A DNA stretch of 64,000 nt from a bacterium. Lineage in GTDB: Bacteria > Cyanobacteriota > Vampirovibrionia > Gastranaerophilales > Gastranaerophilaceae. The stretch lies in the NCBI GenBank assembly GCA_017470245.1, contig JAFUEV010000072.1, positions 27,120 to 91,119 of the forward strand, read 5' to 3'. The stretch's first letter is position 1, and every line of letters starts with the position of its first letter. This document shows positions 18,737 through 26,208 of the stretch, piece by piece. Made by a program: the position numbers and the translations under genes. Below the pieces are notes generated by a model, which was not told the origin of the DNA, made no database searches, and worked only from the letters and a program-made list of their open reading frames with translations.

Positions 18737-18985
18737 TTATGCAACTAAATCTAAGTCTCTATCTAAGTCCATATCTCTGTCGAAATCTAAATCTCTATCG
18801 AAATCTAAATCTCTATCGAAATCCAAATCTCTGTCGAAATCCAAATCTCTGTCGAAATCCAAATCTCGGTCAAAATCTAAATCTCGGTCAAAATCCAAAT
18901 CTCTATCCAAATCTTTTTCAGCATTCGGTTGCTGTCTATAAATTACCGGTTGATAATTGACGGCATTAAATCCAACTGTTGACAT
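18737..18985 (-). CDS. Small Asp-rich hexapeptide-repeat protein
   Basis: 82 residues from the ATG at 18985, which has GGAGGT upstream (the open frame extends to 19051 without a binding site). After a 25-residue head (MSTVGFNAVNYQPVIYRQQ...) the protein is a tandem repeat of RDLDFD: seven exact units, then RDMDLD and RDLDLV. The unit is 18 bp in the DNA. The alternating acidic pattern suggests cation (Ca2+) binding or an extended acidic polymer, but no known fold is recognised. The zincin gene follows at once. Copy number may vary by slippage. Confidence 0.75.
   Translation of the reverse strand: MSTVGFNAVNYQPVIYRQQPNAEKDLDRDLDFDRDLDFDRDLDFDRDLDFDRDLDFDRDLDFDRDLDFDRDMDLDRDLDLVA
18754..18915. 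repeat. 18-bp tandem minisatellite inside the Asp-rich gene
   Basis: About nine copies of an 18-bp unit of the form AAATCTAAATCTCTATCG (plus strand), with third-position variants. All are in frame in the small gene 18737-18985. There are no spacers, so this is not a CRISPR. Confidence 0.9.
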
Positions 18986-19080
18986 AAAAACTACCTCCAC
19001 TACTATACTTACATTTTTATAAACACATTTTTTGTAAGCGAATTTCAACATTAAATTTTTTTGTTACAATCGTTAATAAA

Positions 19081-19110
19081 AGAAGGAGTTGTATTAAAAC
19101 AACTCCTTTT
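19081..19110 (-). terminator. Terminator after reverse rubrerythrin
   Basis: A 10-bp stem AAGGAGTTGT/ACAACTCCTT (19083-19092 and 19099-19108) with a 6-base loop. The minus strand continues CTTTTATT. It lies between the rubrerythrin stop and the Asp-repeat gene. Confidence 0.7.
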
Positions 19111-19186
19111 AGATACTTTTATATAATCCAATATTGCAACATACCGCCATTTCAACAACGCAGTTTCGTTGCTCACTTATTATTTA

Positions 19187-19732
19187 CTAAAATAATCTTT
19201 TTAATAGACCTTGGAAACCTTGACCGTGACGAGCTTCATCCTTAGCCATTTCGTGAACTGTATCATGGATTGCATCATAGCCCAATTCTTTTGCTCTTTT
19301 TGCAATAGCCATTTTTGCCGCACAAGCACCTGCTTCTGCTTCTGCTCTCATTTCTAAGTTTTTCTTTGTTGACGTTGTAACAACTTCGCCCAATAATTCT
19401 GCAAATTTAGCAGCATGTTCAGCTTCTTCAAATGCATATCTCTTGTATGCTTCAGCAACTTCAGGATATCCTTCTCTTTCTGCTTGTCTGCTCATTGCAA
19501 GATACATACCTACTTCTGTACATTCACCGGCAAAGTGATCTTTTAACCCTTGTAATACTTCAGCATCAACATCTTTACCAACTCCGATTACATGTTCTGT
19601 TGCCCAGCTTAATCCTTTTGTATCATCAACTTTATTAAATTTATCTGCACTGACTCCGCACATAGGACATTTATCAGGTGCTTTATCTCCTTCAACAGTA
19701 TATCCGCATACGCTGCATACAAATTTTGCCAT
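19187..19732 (-). CDS. Reverse rubrerythrin (NADH peroxidase-type)
   Basis: 181 residues. The N-terminal rubredoxin site is Cys6/Cys9 and Cys22/Cys25 (CSVCGY...KCPMCG). The C-terminal ferritin-like diiron domain follows, with [20 protein letters not shown] and DEARHGQGF supplying the Glu/His ligands. The rubredoxin-first order defines reverse rubrerythrins, which in anaerobes reduce hydrogen peroxide (and oxygen) using electrons from NADH via a reductase. Cytosolic; AGAGGT precedes the ATG. It supports an oxygen-sensitive anaerobic lifestyle. Confidence 0.93.
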   Translation of the reverse strand: MAKFVCSVCGYTVEGDKAPDKCPMCGVSADKFNKVDDTKGLSWATEHVIGVGKDVDAEVLQGLKDHFAGECTEVGMYLAMSRQAEREGYPEVAEAYKRYAFEEAEHAAKFAELLGEVVTTSTKKNLEMRAEAEAGACAAKMAIAKRAKELGYDAIHDTVHEMAKDEARHGQGFQGLLKRLF

Positions 19733-19810
19733 GTTCTACCTCTATCTTTCCTTTTGTCTAACTATCTGATTATACTATATTTTTTTAATTTTTAAAATTA
19801 ATAATTAATA

Positions 19811-20644
19811 TCATTTACGAGCAATTATTACACGTTCTATTGAATTTAAATCTTTATCGATATTTATTACCTTGTAGTTATTCTGTTTAAATATAGAAGC
19901 CACGGCTTCTATTTGATTAATCCCGAGTTCAAAAGCAATATAACCATTTTCGGTAAGGTAATTTTCTGCCTGCTCAATAATTTTTTTATAATACTCTATT
20001 CCCAGTTCATCATTTGTAAACAATGCATTTGCAGGTTCAAAGTCTTTAACTTCCGTTTGAAGTGTTTCTTTATCCTTTAACGGTATGTACGGAGGATTTG
20101 AAACTATTATGTTATAGCTTTTATTTATATTCTCAAACAAATCTGATTTGAATATATTTAAATTATTCAGAATATTGTGAAAAAGTGCATTTTTTTTAGC
20201 CATTTCTATTGCATTCAATGATATATCCACAGAATCAGCCGATATAAATTTGTTTTCCAGCATTAATGTAATAGGTATACATCCGCTGCCTGTACCTATA
20301 TCAAGAATATTAGGATTTTCAATTTCTTTTGATATTTCCAAAACATCCTTAACTAATATTTCTGTTTCAGGACGGGGAACTAATGTTGAGTCATCAACAA
20401 AAAATTTTCTGCCGCAAAAATATGCCATACCAATTATTTGTTGTATGGGTTTGTGCGTTGTTACTCTTTCTTTTATAACTTTCCATAGTTTTGAAATTTG
20501 CCAATCTTTTAATGTTTTACCGAGCATAAAATCTTTATATGTATAGTTAAAAAGAGTATCCAGTGCAAAATCAACTTCTGCCTTTGCCTCATCAAACGGG
20601 AAATTATATTTTAAATATGCATCAATATATGGTTTTCTGTACAT
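19811..20644 (-). CDS. prmC: Release-factor glutamine N5-methyltransferase
   Basis: 277 residues. It methylates the Gln of the GGQ motif in RF1 and RF2. An N-terminal helical domain recognises the release factor (about 1-80). A Rossmann methyltransferase follows, with the SAM motif LDIGTGSGCIPITL near 115 and the family-defining catalytic NPPYIP near 183, plus FELGINQ near the end. Full length. No strong ribosome binding site upstream of the ATG. Single gene, divergent from the thioesterase; prfA is not adjacent. Confidence 0.95.
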   Translation of the reverse strand: MYRKPYIDAYLKYNFPFDEAKAEVDFALDTLFNYTYKDFMLGKTLKDWQISKLWKVIKERVTTHKPIQQIIGMAYFCGRKFFVDDSTLVPRPETEILVKDVLEISKEIENPNILDIGTGSGCIPITLMLENKFISADSVDISLNAIEMAKKNALFHNILNNLNIFKSDLFENINKSYNIIVSNPPYIPLKDKETLQTEVKDFEPANALFTNDELGIEYYKKIIEQAENYLTENGYIAFELGINQIEAVASIFKQNNYKVINIDKDLNSIERVIIARK

Positions 20645-20697
20645 TTGGTTATTGTACTACATGACTATAATAATATTCAATCATTATTACTTTTTTC

Positions 20698-20727
20698 TTG
20701 ACCTTGAGATTTTGTTTAAATTATTAT
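20698..20727 (+). promoter_or_regulatory. Candidate promoter of the acyl-ACP thioesterase gene
   Basis: TTGACC (20698-20703), an 18-base spacer, TATTAT (20722-20727); about 33 bases before the ATG. Confidence 0.5.
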
Positions 20728-20760
20728 GTTTTAAAATGATACGATTTTGAGGTTTTTATA

Positions 20761-21510
20761 ATGCCTGATTTAATTTTAGAAAAAAATGTAAATGTAAGAT
20801 ATTCAGAAATGGATTTTGATAAAAGTTTAAAACCATATTCACTTTTAAATTATTTTCAGGACATTGCAAGTGATAATGCAGAATCATTGGGATTCGGATA
20901 TTCTTACATAACACCTAAAAATCTTATGTGGGTACTTATAAAGTACAGAATAGAGTTTGACGAATACCCTACAGATAATGAAATGATTATTTTAAGAACA
21001 CAACCAAGGGGATATAATAAAATCTTTGCTTATCGTAATTTTGAAATATTGTCGGGTAATAAGCGTCTTGTAAGAGCTTCAAGTGCTTGGTCGCTTGTCA
21101 AATCAAATGATATGTCTATTGTCAGTATTGATAGTGCAATAAATAGTCCTTACCTATCCAAATTTAAACAGAGTGAAGATGACTTATCATACTCCAAAAT
21201 ACCTATAATAACCAAAGTCGATTTTCAAAAAGAATTTGAAGTCCGATATAATGATATAGATGTTAATCATCACGCAAACAACGGAAATTACATTGTTTGG
21301 GCACTAGAACCTTTAAGTTTTGATTTTAGAATTAATCACAGACTAAAAACCATAGATATGGTTTATAAAAAAGAAATAAAATTCGGAGAAAAACTAATCT
21401 CACAGGTTCAGTTTTTGGATGAAATCACAACTATACATACATTAAAACATTCAATTACAAATGAAGATTTATGTATGCTTAAATGTGAATGGAAAAAGGT
21501 TACACCTTAA
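20761..21510 (+). CDS. Acyl-ACP thioesterase
   Basis: 249 residues forming a double hotdog fold of the FatA/FatB-like family (PF01643). It hydrolyses acyl-ACP to free fatty acid. The N-terminal hotdog begins NVNVRYSEMDFDKSLKPYSLLNYFQD; the second begins FEVRYNDIDVNHHANNGNY, which holds the conserved Asn/His catalytic region of the family. Cytosolic. GAGGT lies 7 bases before the ATG. Its last 11 bases overlap the convergent small gene. Confidence 0.9.
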   Translation: MPDLILEKNVNVRYSEMDFDKSLKPYSLLNYFQDIASDNAESLGFGYSYITPKNLMWVLIKYRIEFDEYPTDNEMIILRTQPRGYNKIFAYRNFEILSGNKRLVRASSAWSLVKSNDMSIVSIDSAINSPYLSKFKQSEDDLSYSKIPIITKVDFQKEFEVRYNDIDVNHHANNGNYIVWALEPLSFDFRINHRLKTIDMVYKKEIKFGEKLISQVQFLDEITTIHTLKHSITNEDLCMLKCEWKKVTP

Positions 21511-21736
21511 TCCTTTCCCATCCTATAAGACTTTTACAATCAGCTCTATGACTGACAGCATTTAATGCTACTGCGGATGTCAATGCACAAACTTCCGTAC
21601 CTACATAATTACCATAATAATCCCAATATTTTACAAGGTATTTATCCATACTTTTAATTATTTCATTGTCATTTTCTACAGGATTTTTTGAATAAAAATT
21701 TGAAAACAGATTTACCAAAACACTAATAATACTCAT
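21500..21736 (-). CDS. Small hypothetical protein
   Basis: 78 residues, not recognised. The N-terminus (MSIISVLVNLFSNFY) is hydrophobic and could be an anchor; the rest contains YWDYYGNYVG and an Ala/Val-rich stretch. AGGAA lies 9 bases before the ATG, which favours a real gene. It overlaps the thioesterase stop tail to tail by 11 bases. Confidence 0.55.
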   Translation of the reverse strand: MSIISVLVNLFSNFYSKNPVENDNEIIKSMDKYLVKYWDYYGNYVGTEVCALTSAVALNAVSHRADCKSLIGWERIKV

Positions 21737-21974
21737 CTTTTCGTTCCTTTCCTTTTATGCTTTTATATTAAAATAAATATATGACAGTATAGGACACAAT
21801 ATAAAACGTTATGGAAATACGGCATAAAATCAGAAAAGATATACAAGAACAAGGAATTTTGTAACATTTTTTAAAGTCGTGAAACTTTATTTCTTATTAA
21901 GAGTCTAATAACCGTAAAGGAGGATAAACAAATAAAAGATTTTATATTATAATTAGGATAATAAGGAGAGAGTT

Positions 21975-23204
21975 GTGAAAAAAATATTTAAAAGTTTTGC
22001 TTTAGTTGCATTAGCCTTAGTAATAACAAGTATTACCTGCTGCAAAAGCAATACCGCAATGGCGGAATCAGATGCTATGTTATACGATATGGTTTGGAAA
22101 ATTGTTAATTCAAAATTCCTTGACCAGACAAATAACGGACAGGATTGGAATAAATGGCGCCACAAATATGATGATAAGATAAAAACACCGGAAGATGCTT
22201 ATGTTGCAATTGACACAATGATTGCAAGTTTAAATGATAAGTATACAAGATTTGTACCGCCTAAAGAATTTGAAGAAGAAAAAAGCATGATAAAAGGTTC
22301 TTTATTCGGTATAGGAGTCCAAATCGGACTAAGAGACGGGAAAGTATTAATTATTTCGCCAATAGAAGATACTCCAGGTGAACGTGCAGGTTTACTTGCT
22401 GAAGATGAAATTCTTGAGATAGACGGAGTTTCTACAAAAGACATGTCTATTGATAAAGCAGCAGATAAAATCAGAGGGAAAAAAGGTACAATCGTAGAAC
22501 TGTTAATTAAAAGAAAAGATGTACCTAATAAACTGTACAAAATAGTCAGAGATGAAATAGAAATAAAATCAATATCTCAAAAAGTTCCTAATGACATTAA
22601 ACTTGATGACAAAATAGGTTATATAAGATTAAGTTCTTTTATGGGCAGAAATGTCGGTAATGAATTTGAAGACTTAATGATTAAATACAAGAATAAAGAA
22701 GGTATTATTATTGATATAAGAGGAAATACCGGCGGACTTTTAAATAATGCAATACAAATTTCAAATTTATTTTTAGACAATGAAGTTATTGTAAGTACTG
22801 TTGACAGAGACGGATATAAAGACATATCCAAATCAAGTAAAAGATGTTTTTCAACTCAACCGCTAGTTGTTCTTATAAATAAAGGAAGTGCTTCTGCAAG
22901 TGAAATTATGTCAGGTGCATTAAAAGACAATAACAGAGCAATTCTTGTAGGTGAAAATACATTTGGGAAAGGACTTGTTCAAGAGGTAAAAAGTCTTGCT
23001 CCATTTGGTGCAGGTTTAAATATAACTGTTCAAAAATATTTAACACCTAATGATACAGATATTAATAAAAAGGGTATCGCTCCTGATATAGAAGTCAAAC
23101 TGACAGAAGAAGATATTAAAGCTAAAAATGATGTTCAATTAAAGAAAGCAGAAGAAGTTCTTCTTCAAATGATAGCAAATGAAAAAATGTCTGCTAACCG
23201 TTAA
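21975..23204 (+). CDS. ctpA: S41-family carboxyl-terminal processing protease (CtpA-like)
   Basis: 409 residues starting at a GTG with AAGGAGAG just upstream. The N-terminal hydrophobic signal contains a Cys pair (SITCCKS), so lipoprotein processing is possible. A PDZ domain follows (about 95-185; GIGVQIGLRDGKVLI, GERAGLLAEDEILEIDG). The S41 catalytic core has the nucleophile Ser in NKGSASASEIMSGAL near 305 and the general-base Lys in TFGKGLVQ near 333. These periplasmic serine proteases trim C-termini of envelope proteins and control cell-wall hydrolases. Convergent with the oxidoreductase gene, overlapping by 11 bases. Confidence 0.94.
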   Translation: MKKIFKSFALVALALVITSITCCKSNTAMAESDAMLYDMVWKIVNSKFLDQTNNGQDWNKWRHKYDDKIKTPEDAYVAIDTMIASLNDKYTRFVPPKEFEEEKSMIKGSLFGIGVQIGLRDGKVLIISPIEDTPGERAGLLAEDEILEIDGVSTKDMSIDKAADKIRGKKGTIVELLIKRKDVPNKLYKIVRDEIEIKSISQKVPNDIKLDDKIGYIRLSSFMGRNVGNEFEDLMIKYKNKEGIIIDIRGNTGGLLNNAIQISNLFLDNEVIVSTVDRDGYKDISKSSKRCFSTQPLVVLINKGSASASEIMSGALKDNNRAILVGENTFGKGLVQEVKSLAPFGAGLNITVQKYLTPNDTDINKKGIAPDIEVKLTEEDIKAKNDVQLKKAEEVLLQMIANEKMSANR

Positions 23205-24558
23205 GTTTTTGATAAATAATCTGCGCAGCATTTAATACAGGATCAATAGCTGGAGAATACGGAGGTGAATAAGGTAAGTCCAAATTCATAAACGACTCCA
23301 GCTTTGTTTTACTTAAAATTGCAGGAAGCACCGTATTTATTCTCTGGTTAACATCACCTTCACCTATACCTTGCAGCCCAAGTATTGTATGTGTATTTTT
23401 ATCTACTATCATTTTTAAAGTCATTGCTTCAGAGTCAGGCATATAGCCTGCTTTGTCACGTTTTGTAACTATTGCATATTCAGGCTGAAATCCCAATTCA
23501 ACAGCCTCTTTATAGCTTATACCGATAATTGATATTGTATATTCAAAATATTTTGTAATTGTAGAATTGAGAATACCTTCAAAAAGACAATTACCTCCTG
23601 CAATATTAATTGCGGCACATCTGCCTTCTTTATTTGCTGTTGAACCTAACGGCACCCAAGTATGCTTATTTGTAACAAGATTATAATTATCTGTACAATC
23701 ACCTGCAGCATATATATTATGATTTGAAGTTTTCATTGTAGTATCGACTTTTACGGAATTTTTTATTCCCAGTTTTATTCCGCTGCCTTCAAGAAAATCA
23801 GTATTAGGTCTGACACCTGTTCCAAGCACAACGAAATCTGTTTCTATTCTTTTACCTGACGCTGTAATTACTTCTGCAACTTCATTATTTTCATTTCCTT
23901 TAAATGCAATAACTTCTTCTCCTGTTAAAATATTAACCTGTCCGGGATTTCTTCCTATTATATAGTCTGTAACTCTGTCTGCAAGGTCTTTATCAAACAT
24001 CTTTAATATTTGCTGATTTCTTTCTATTAAAGTTACATTTAATCCGTTATTTACAAGTGCTTCCATAACTTCTATAGAAATATATCCCCCGCCAAGAAGC
24101 ACCGCTTTTTTAGATTCATACATTTTCTGTTTGATTTTTATACCGTCATCTATCGTTCTTAAAGTAAAAATATTTTTTAAATTTATCCCATCAATTTTCG
24201 GTATAACAGGAATAGCTCCTGTTGCAATTACAAGAATCGTATATGGAACTTCATATATATTATTGTTTGTTAAATCCTGTATAAGTACAGTCTGCTCATC
24301 AGGATTAACTTTTACACATTTTTGATACAAATGAATATCTATATTTTGTTTCTTAAAATCTTCGGGCGTTCTTATTATAAGTGTTTCAGGACTTTGAATA
24401 AGATTTTCTATAAAATAAGGCAATCCGCAAGCTGAATATGAAATAATATTTTCCTGCGTATATAAATCTATTTGTACATCAGGTTGTTCTCGTCTTAATT
24501 TTGCAGCAGTTTTTGGTCCTGCTGCTCCGCCGCCTATTATTACTACTTTTTCTGTCAT
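23194..24558 (-). CDS. NADH oxidase / CoA-disulfide reductase-family flavoprotein
   Basis: 454 residues. FAD-binding GGGAAGPKTA at the N-terminus, the redox-active Cys44 in SYSACGLPYF (the single-Cys site of NADH oxidases and CoA-disulfide reductases), a second nucleotide site LLGGGYISIEVME, FAD motif IYAAGDCTDN, and a C-terminal dimerisation domain ending PPYSPAIDPVLNAAQ. It uses NAD(P)H to reduce oxygen, CoA disulfide or polysulfide. In an anaerobe with reverse rubrerythrin an oxygen-detoxifying role is plausible. Last gene of a five-gene operon with Hsp20. Confidence 0.9.
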   Translation of the reverse strand: MTEKVVIIGGGAAGPKTAAKLRREQPDVQIDLYTQENIISYSACGLPYFIENLIQSPETLIIRTPEDFKKQNIDIHLYQKCVKVNPDEQTVLIQDLTNNNIYEVPYTILVIATGAIPVIPKIDGINLKNIFTLRTIDDGIKIKQKMYESKKAVLLGGGYISIEVMEALVNNGLNVTLIERNQQILKMFDKDLADRVTDYIIGRNPGQVNILTGEEVIAFKGNENNEVAEVITASGKRIETDFVVLGTGVRPNTDFLEGSGIKLGIKNSVKVDTTMKTSNHNIYAAGDCTDNYNLVTNKHTWVPLGSTANKEGRCAAINIAGGNCLFEGILNSTITKYFEYTISIIGISYKEAVELGFQPEYAIVTKRDKAGYMPDSEAMTLKMIVDKNTHTILGLQGIGEGDVNQRINTVLPAILSKTKLESFMNLDLPYSPPYSPAIDPVLNAAQIIYQKLNG

Positions 24559-24566
24559 ATCTTTTC

Positions 24567-24806
24567 CTAAAAAATCATTCGTTGTATTTCTATACCGCTA
24601 ATATTCAATAGTTCTTTTTCTAAACTAAGTTCAGTATCATTATTATCTGTTTGTAACAAAATAATTCCCGTTGAAGAACATAAAAAACCGGTGTTATTTA
24701 TACCTATACGCAATTTAATATCACAATTATATTTTGATAAAATTTTTTGAAATTCCAGTGAATTTTCTTCTTTATCATTAAGTTTTATTCCCGTAATTAC
24801 AGTCAT
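24567..24806 (-). CDS. TM1266-like small ACT-type protein
   Basis: 79 residues. The layout ITGIKLND...FQKILSKYNCDIKLRIGIN...TGIILLQTDN...LEKELLNISGIEIQRMIF matches the TM1266 family (putative iron-only hydrogenase system regulators; small ACT-like beta-alpha-beta fold). Members often sit near hydrogenase or NADH-linked genes and are thought to bind a ligand. Function here is inferred from the pattern only. It sits between Hsp20 and the flavoprotein, with a 5-base gap after Hsp20. Confidence 0.65.
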   Translation of the reverse strand: MTVITGIKLNDKEENSLEFQKILSKYNCDIKLRIGINNTGFLCSSTGIILLQTDNNDTELSLEKELLNISGIEIQRMIF

Positions 24807-24811
24807 AATAA

Positions 24812-25270
24812 TTACTCTCTTATTTCAATTTTTTTTGATTCTTTATCTTTATCCTGTAATTTTGGTAATGATATTTTTAATATACCTTTTTTCAATTCTG
24901 CATCTGCTTTTGAGGAATCAATTTCATAAGGGAAATAAAGTGTTCTTGAATAACTTCCGAAACGAAACTCTGATTTATGATACTTATGTTTTTCTTCTTC
25001 TGTATCTGATGAAGTTTTATTTGCCTCGATTTTTATACAACTTTTATTTATCTCGATATTAATATCTTCCTTATTAATTCCGGGAAGCTCGACTTTTACG
25101 CAATACTTATCATCATACTCTTTTACATCAACCGGCATTGCCATACCGTTTAATTCCTGATGAAAAATATATTCGGGAAATAAATTATCAAAGTTTCTTT
25201 TTATAATTGAATTAATATCTTCATTTAATGTATTTAAAAAAGTATCGGGCTTCTTTATTAAATATTTCAT
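24812..25270 (-). CDS. Small heat shock protein, Hsp20 family
   Basis: 152 residues. A short N-terminal arm is followed by an alpha-crystallin domain (about 47-145): PVDVKEYDDKYCVKVELPG, INKEDINIEI, then ADAELKKGILKISLPK, which carries the conserved GxLxIxxP. It is an ATP-independent holdase. A strong AGGAGG lies 7 bases before the ATG and is flanked by unusual inverted repeats (25239-25341) that may regulate translation. In an operon with two small unknown genes upstream and TM1266-like and flavoprotein genes downstream. Confidence 0.93.
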   Translation of the reverse strand: MKYLIKKPDTFLNTLNEDINSIIKRNFDNLFPEYIFHQELNGMAMPVDVKEYDDKYCVKVELPGINKEDINIEINKSCIKIEANKTSSDTEEEKHKYHKSEFRFGSYSRTLYFPYEIDSSKADAELKKGILKISLPKLQDKDKESKKIEIRE

Positions 25271-25341
25271 TTTAATTCCTCCTAAAAAATTTCAATATCA
25301 TTTTTTAGAGAAAATAAATATTTAGCATTACCCGATACTTT
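25239..25341 (-). promoter_or_regulatory. Candidate structured leader (RNA thermometer-like) of hsp20
   Basis: In the minus-strand transcript AAAGTATCGGG (25331-25341) can pair perfectly over 11 bp with CCCGATACTTT in codons 7-11 of hsp20 (25239-25249). Inside the enclosed loop CTAAAAAA (25301-25308) pairs with TTTTTTAG (25282-25289), whose last two bases are the first two of the AGGAGG Shine-Dalgarno (25278-25283). The start codon lies within the large loop. Confidence 0.4.
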
Positions 25342-25353
25342 AATATTAATATC

Positions 25354-25653
25354 TTATTTTATTTCTTCATCTTCTGAAATATCACCAAGTTGTTGCTGTT
25401 TTAATTTATTAACAACCGAGTCGACGAGGAAATCATATTCTTTAATATTTTTTATACTTTCCGAAAATTCTTTCACAAGCATTTCTTCCACCATATTTCT
25501 GATTTCTAATTCATCTTGTAAAAATTTATTATCGGAAATAACAGAATCCAAAAGTCCGTCTTTCTTATTCCCCGATGAAAATTGAAGCCAGTCTAATATT
25601 GACTTATTTTTATTTGCATTTTTATCTGTTTTTGAGCGATTTATATTGAACAT
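25354..25653 (-). CDS. Small hypothetical protein, paralogue of its upstream neighbour
   Basis: 99 residues, charged, mostly helical, no signal peptide. The segment MVEEMLVKEFSESIKNIK then FLVDSVVNKL aligns by eye with MVQKILDKELPMLKDN then LVLYNLLEKV of the upstream gene, so the two look like diverged duplicates. It overlaps the end of that gene by 13 bases. Only a weak, distant GGAGA precedes the ATG, so coupled translation is likely. Function unknown; co-operonic with Hsp20. Confidence 0.65.
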   Translation of the reverse strand: MFNINRSKTDKNANKNKSILDWLQFSSGNKKDGLLDSVISDNKFLQDELEIRNMVEEMLVKEFSESIKNIKEYDFLVDSVVNKLKQQQLGDISEDEEIK

Positions 25654-25970
25654 TTTATGTAAATTTCTCCATTTTTAAATCGAACATCTCGGATTTCTTT
25701 AACATTTTTTCCCTTTATATATGATAGAACATTTTCCACTGTTTGTACAGTCTTGACCTTCTCTAACAGGTTATACAATACAAGGTCATGAATTAATGAA
25801 TTATCTTTTAACATCGGCAGTTCTTTATCCAAGATTTTTTGTACCATATCGGAAATATTTGCCGTAGAATTTTTGATTGGATTAGTCATGTTAATCGTTT
25901 CTGATATACCTGACTGAGAATTTCCAGTTTTACTTAAATATTCCAATATTACATTCTTTTTATCACACAT
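25641..25970 (-). CDS. Small hypothetical protein, first gene of the hsp20 operon
   Basis: 109 residues from the ATG at 25970, chosen because AGAGGA lies 8 bases upstream; an in-frame ATG at 26000 has no such site. Helical and charged, ending in a beta-like ...VRFKNGEIYIKCSI. It shares the central MV-x-K-E...L-V/L pattern with the next gene. No recognised family. Confidence 0.65.
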   Translation of the reverse strand: MCDKKNVILEYLSKTGNSQSGISETINMTNPIKNSTANISDMVQKILDKELPMLKDNSLIHDLVLYNLLEKVKTVQTVENVLSYIKGKNVKEIRDVRFKNGEIYIKCSI

Positions 25971-26208
25971 GACTTTTTCCTCTACTTCCTTTATGTTCAT
26001 CTTTTAAAAGAATACTCAATTTCTTAAATTTACCGAAATGAATAGAATGGTTACAAAACTTAACATAAAAATTATTCTGGGTTGAAATAAAGAATGTAAA
26101 TAAATGTTACCTTTCTTTTATTGTTTTCTAAAGTTTTTTTAGCAAGTTCCGAAAATAAAAATATTCGGATTAATGTAAAAGTGTGTTTAGCACGGGAAAA
26201 GGTGTAAT

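Noticed and set aside
18754..18915. Possible CRISPR array
   Set aside because: The 18-bp units are contiguous and in frame, without spacers. The same holds for the 30-bp units at 42524-42645 and the 21-bp units at 37295-37437. No cas genes were seen.
18739..18960. Plus-strand repeat-containing frame (LYRNLN units)
   Set aside because: It is the antisense reading of the Asp-rich minisatellite. It has no ribosome binding site, whereas the minus-strand frame has GGAGGT.
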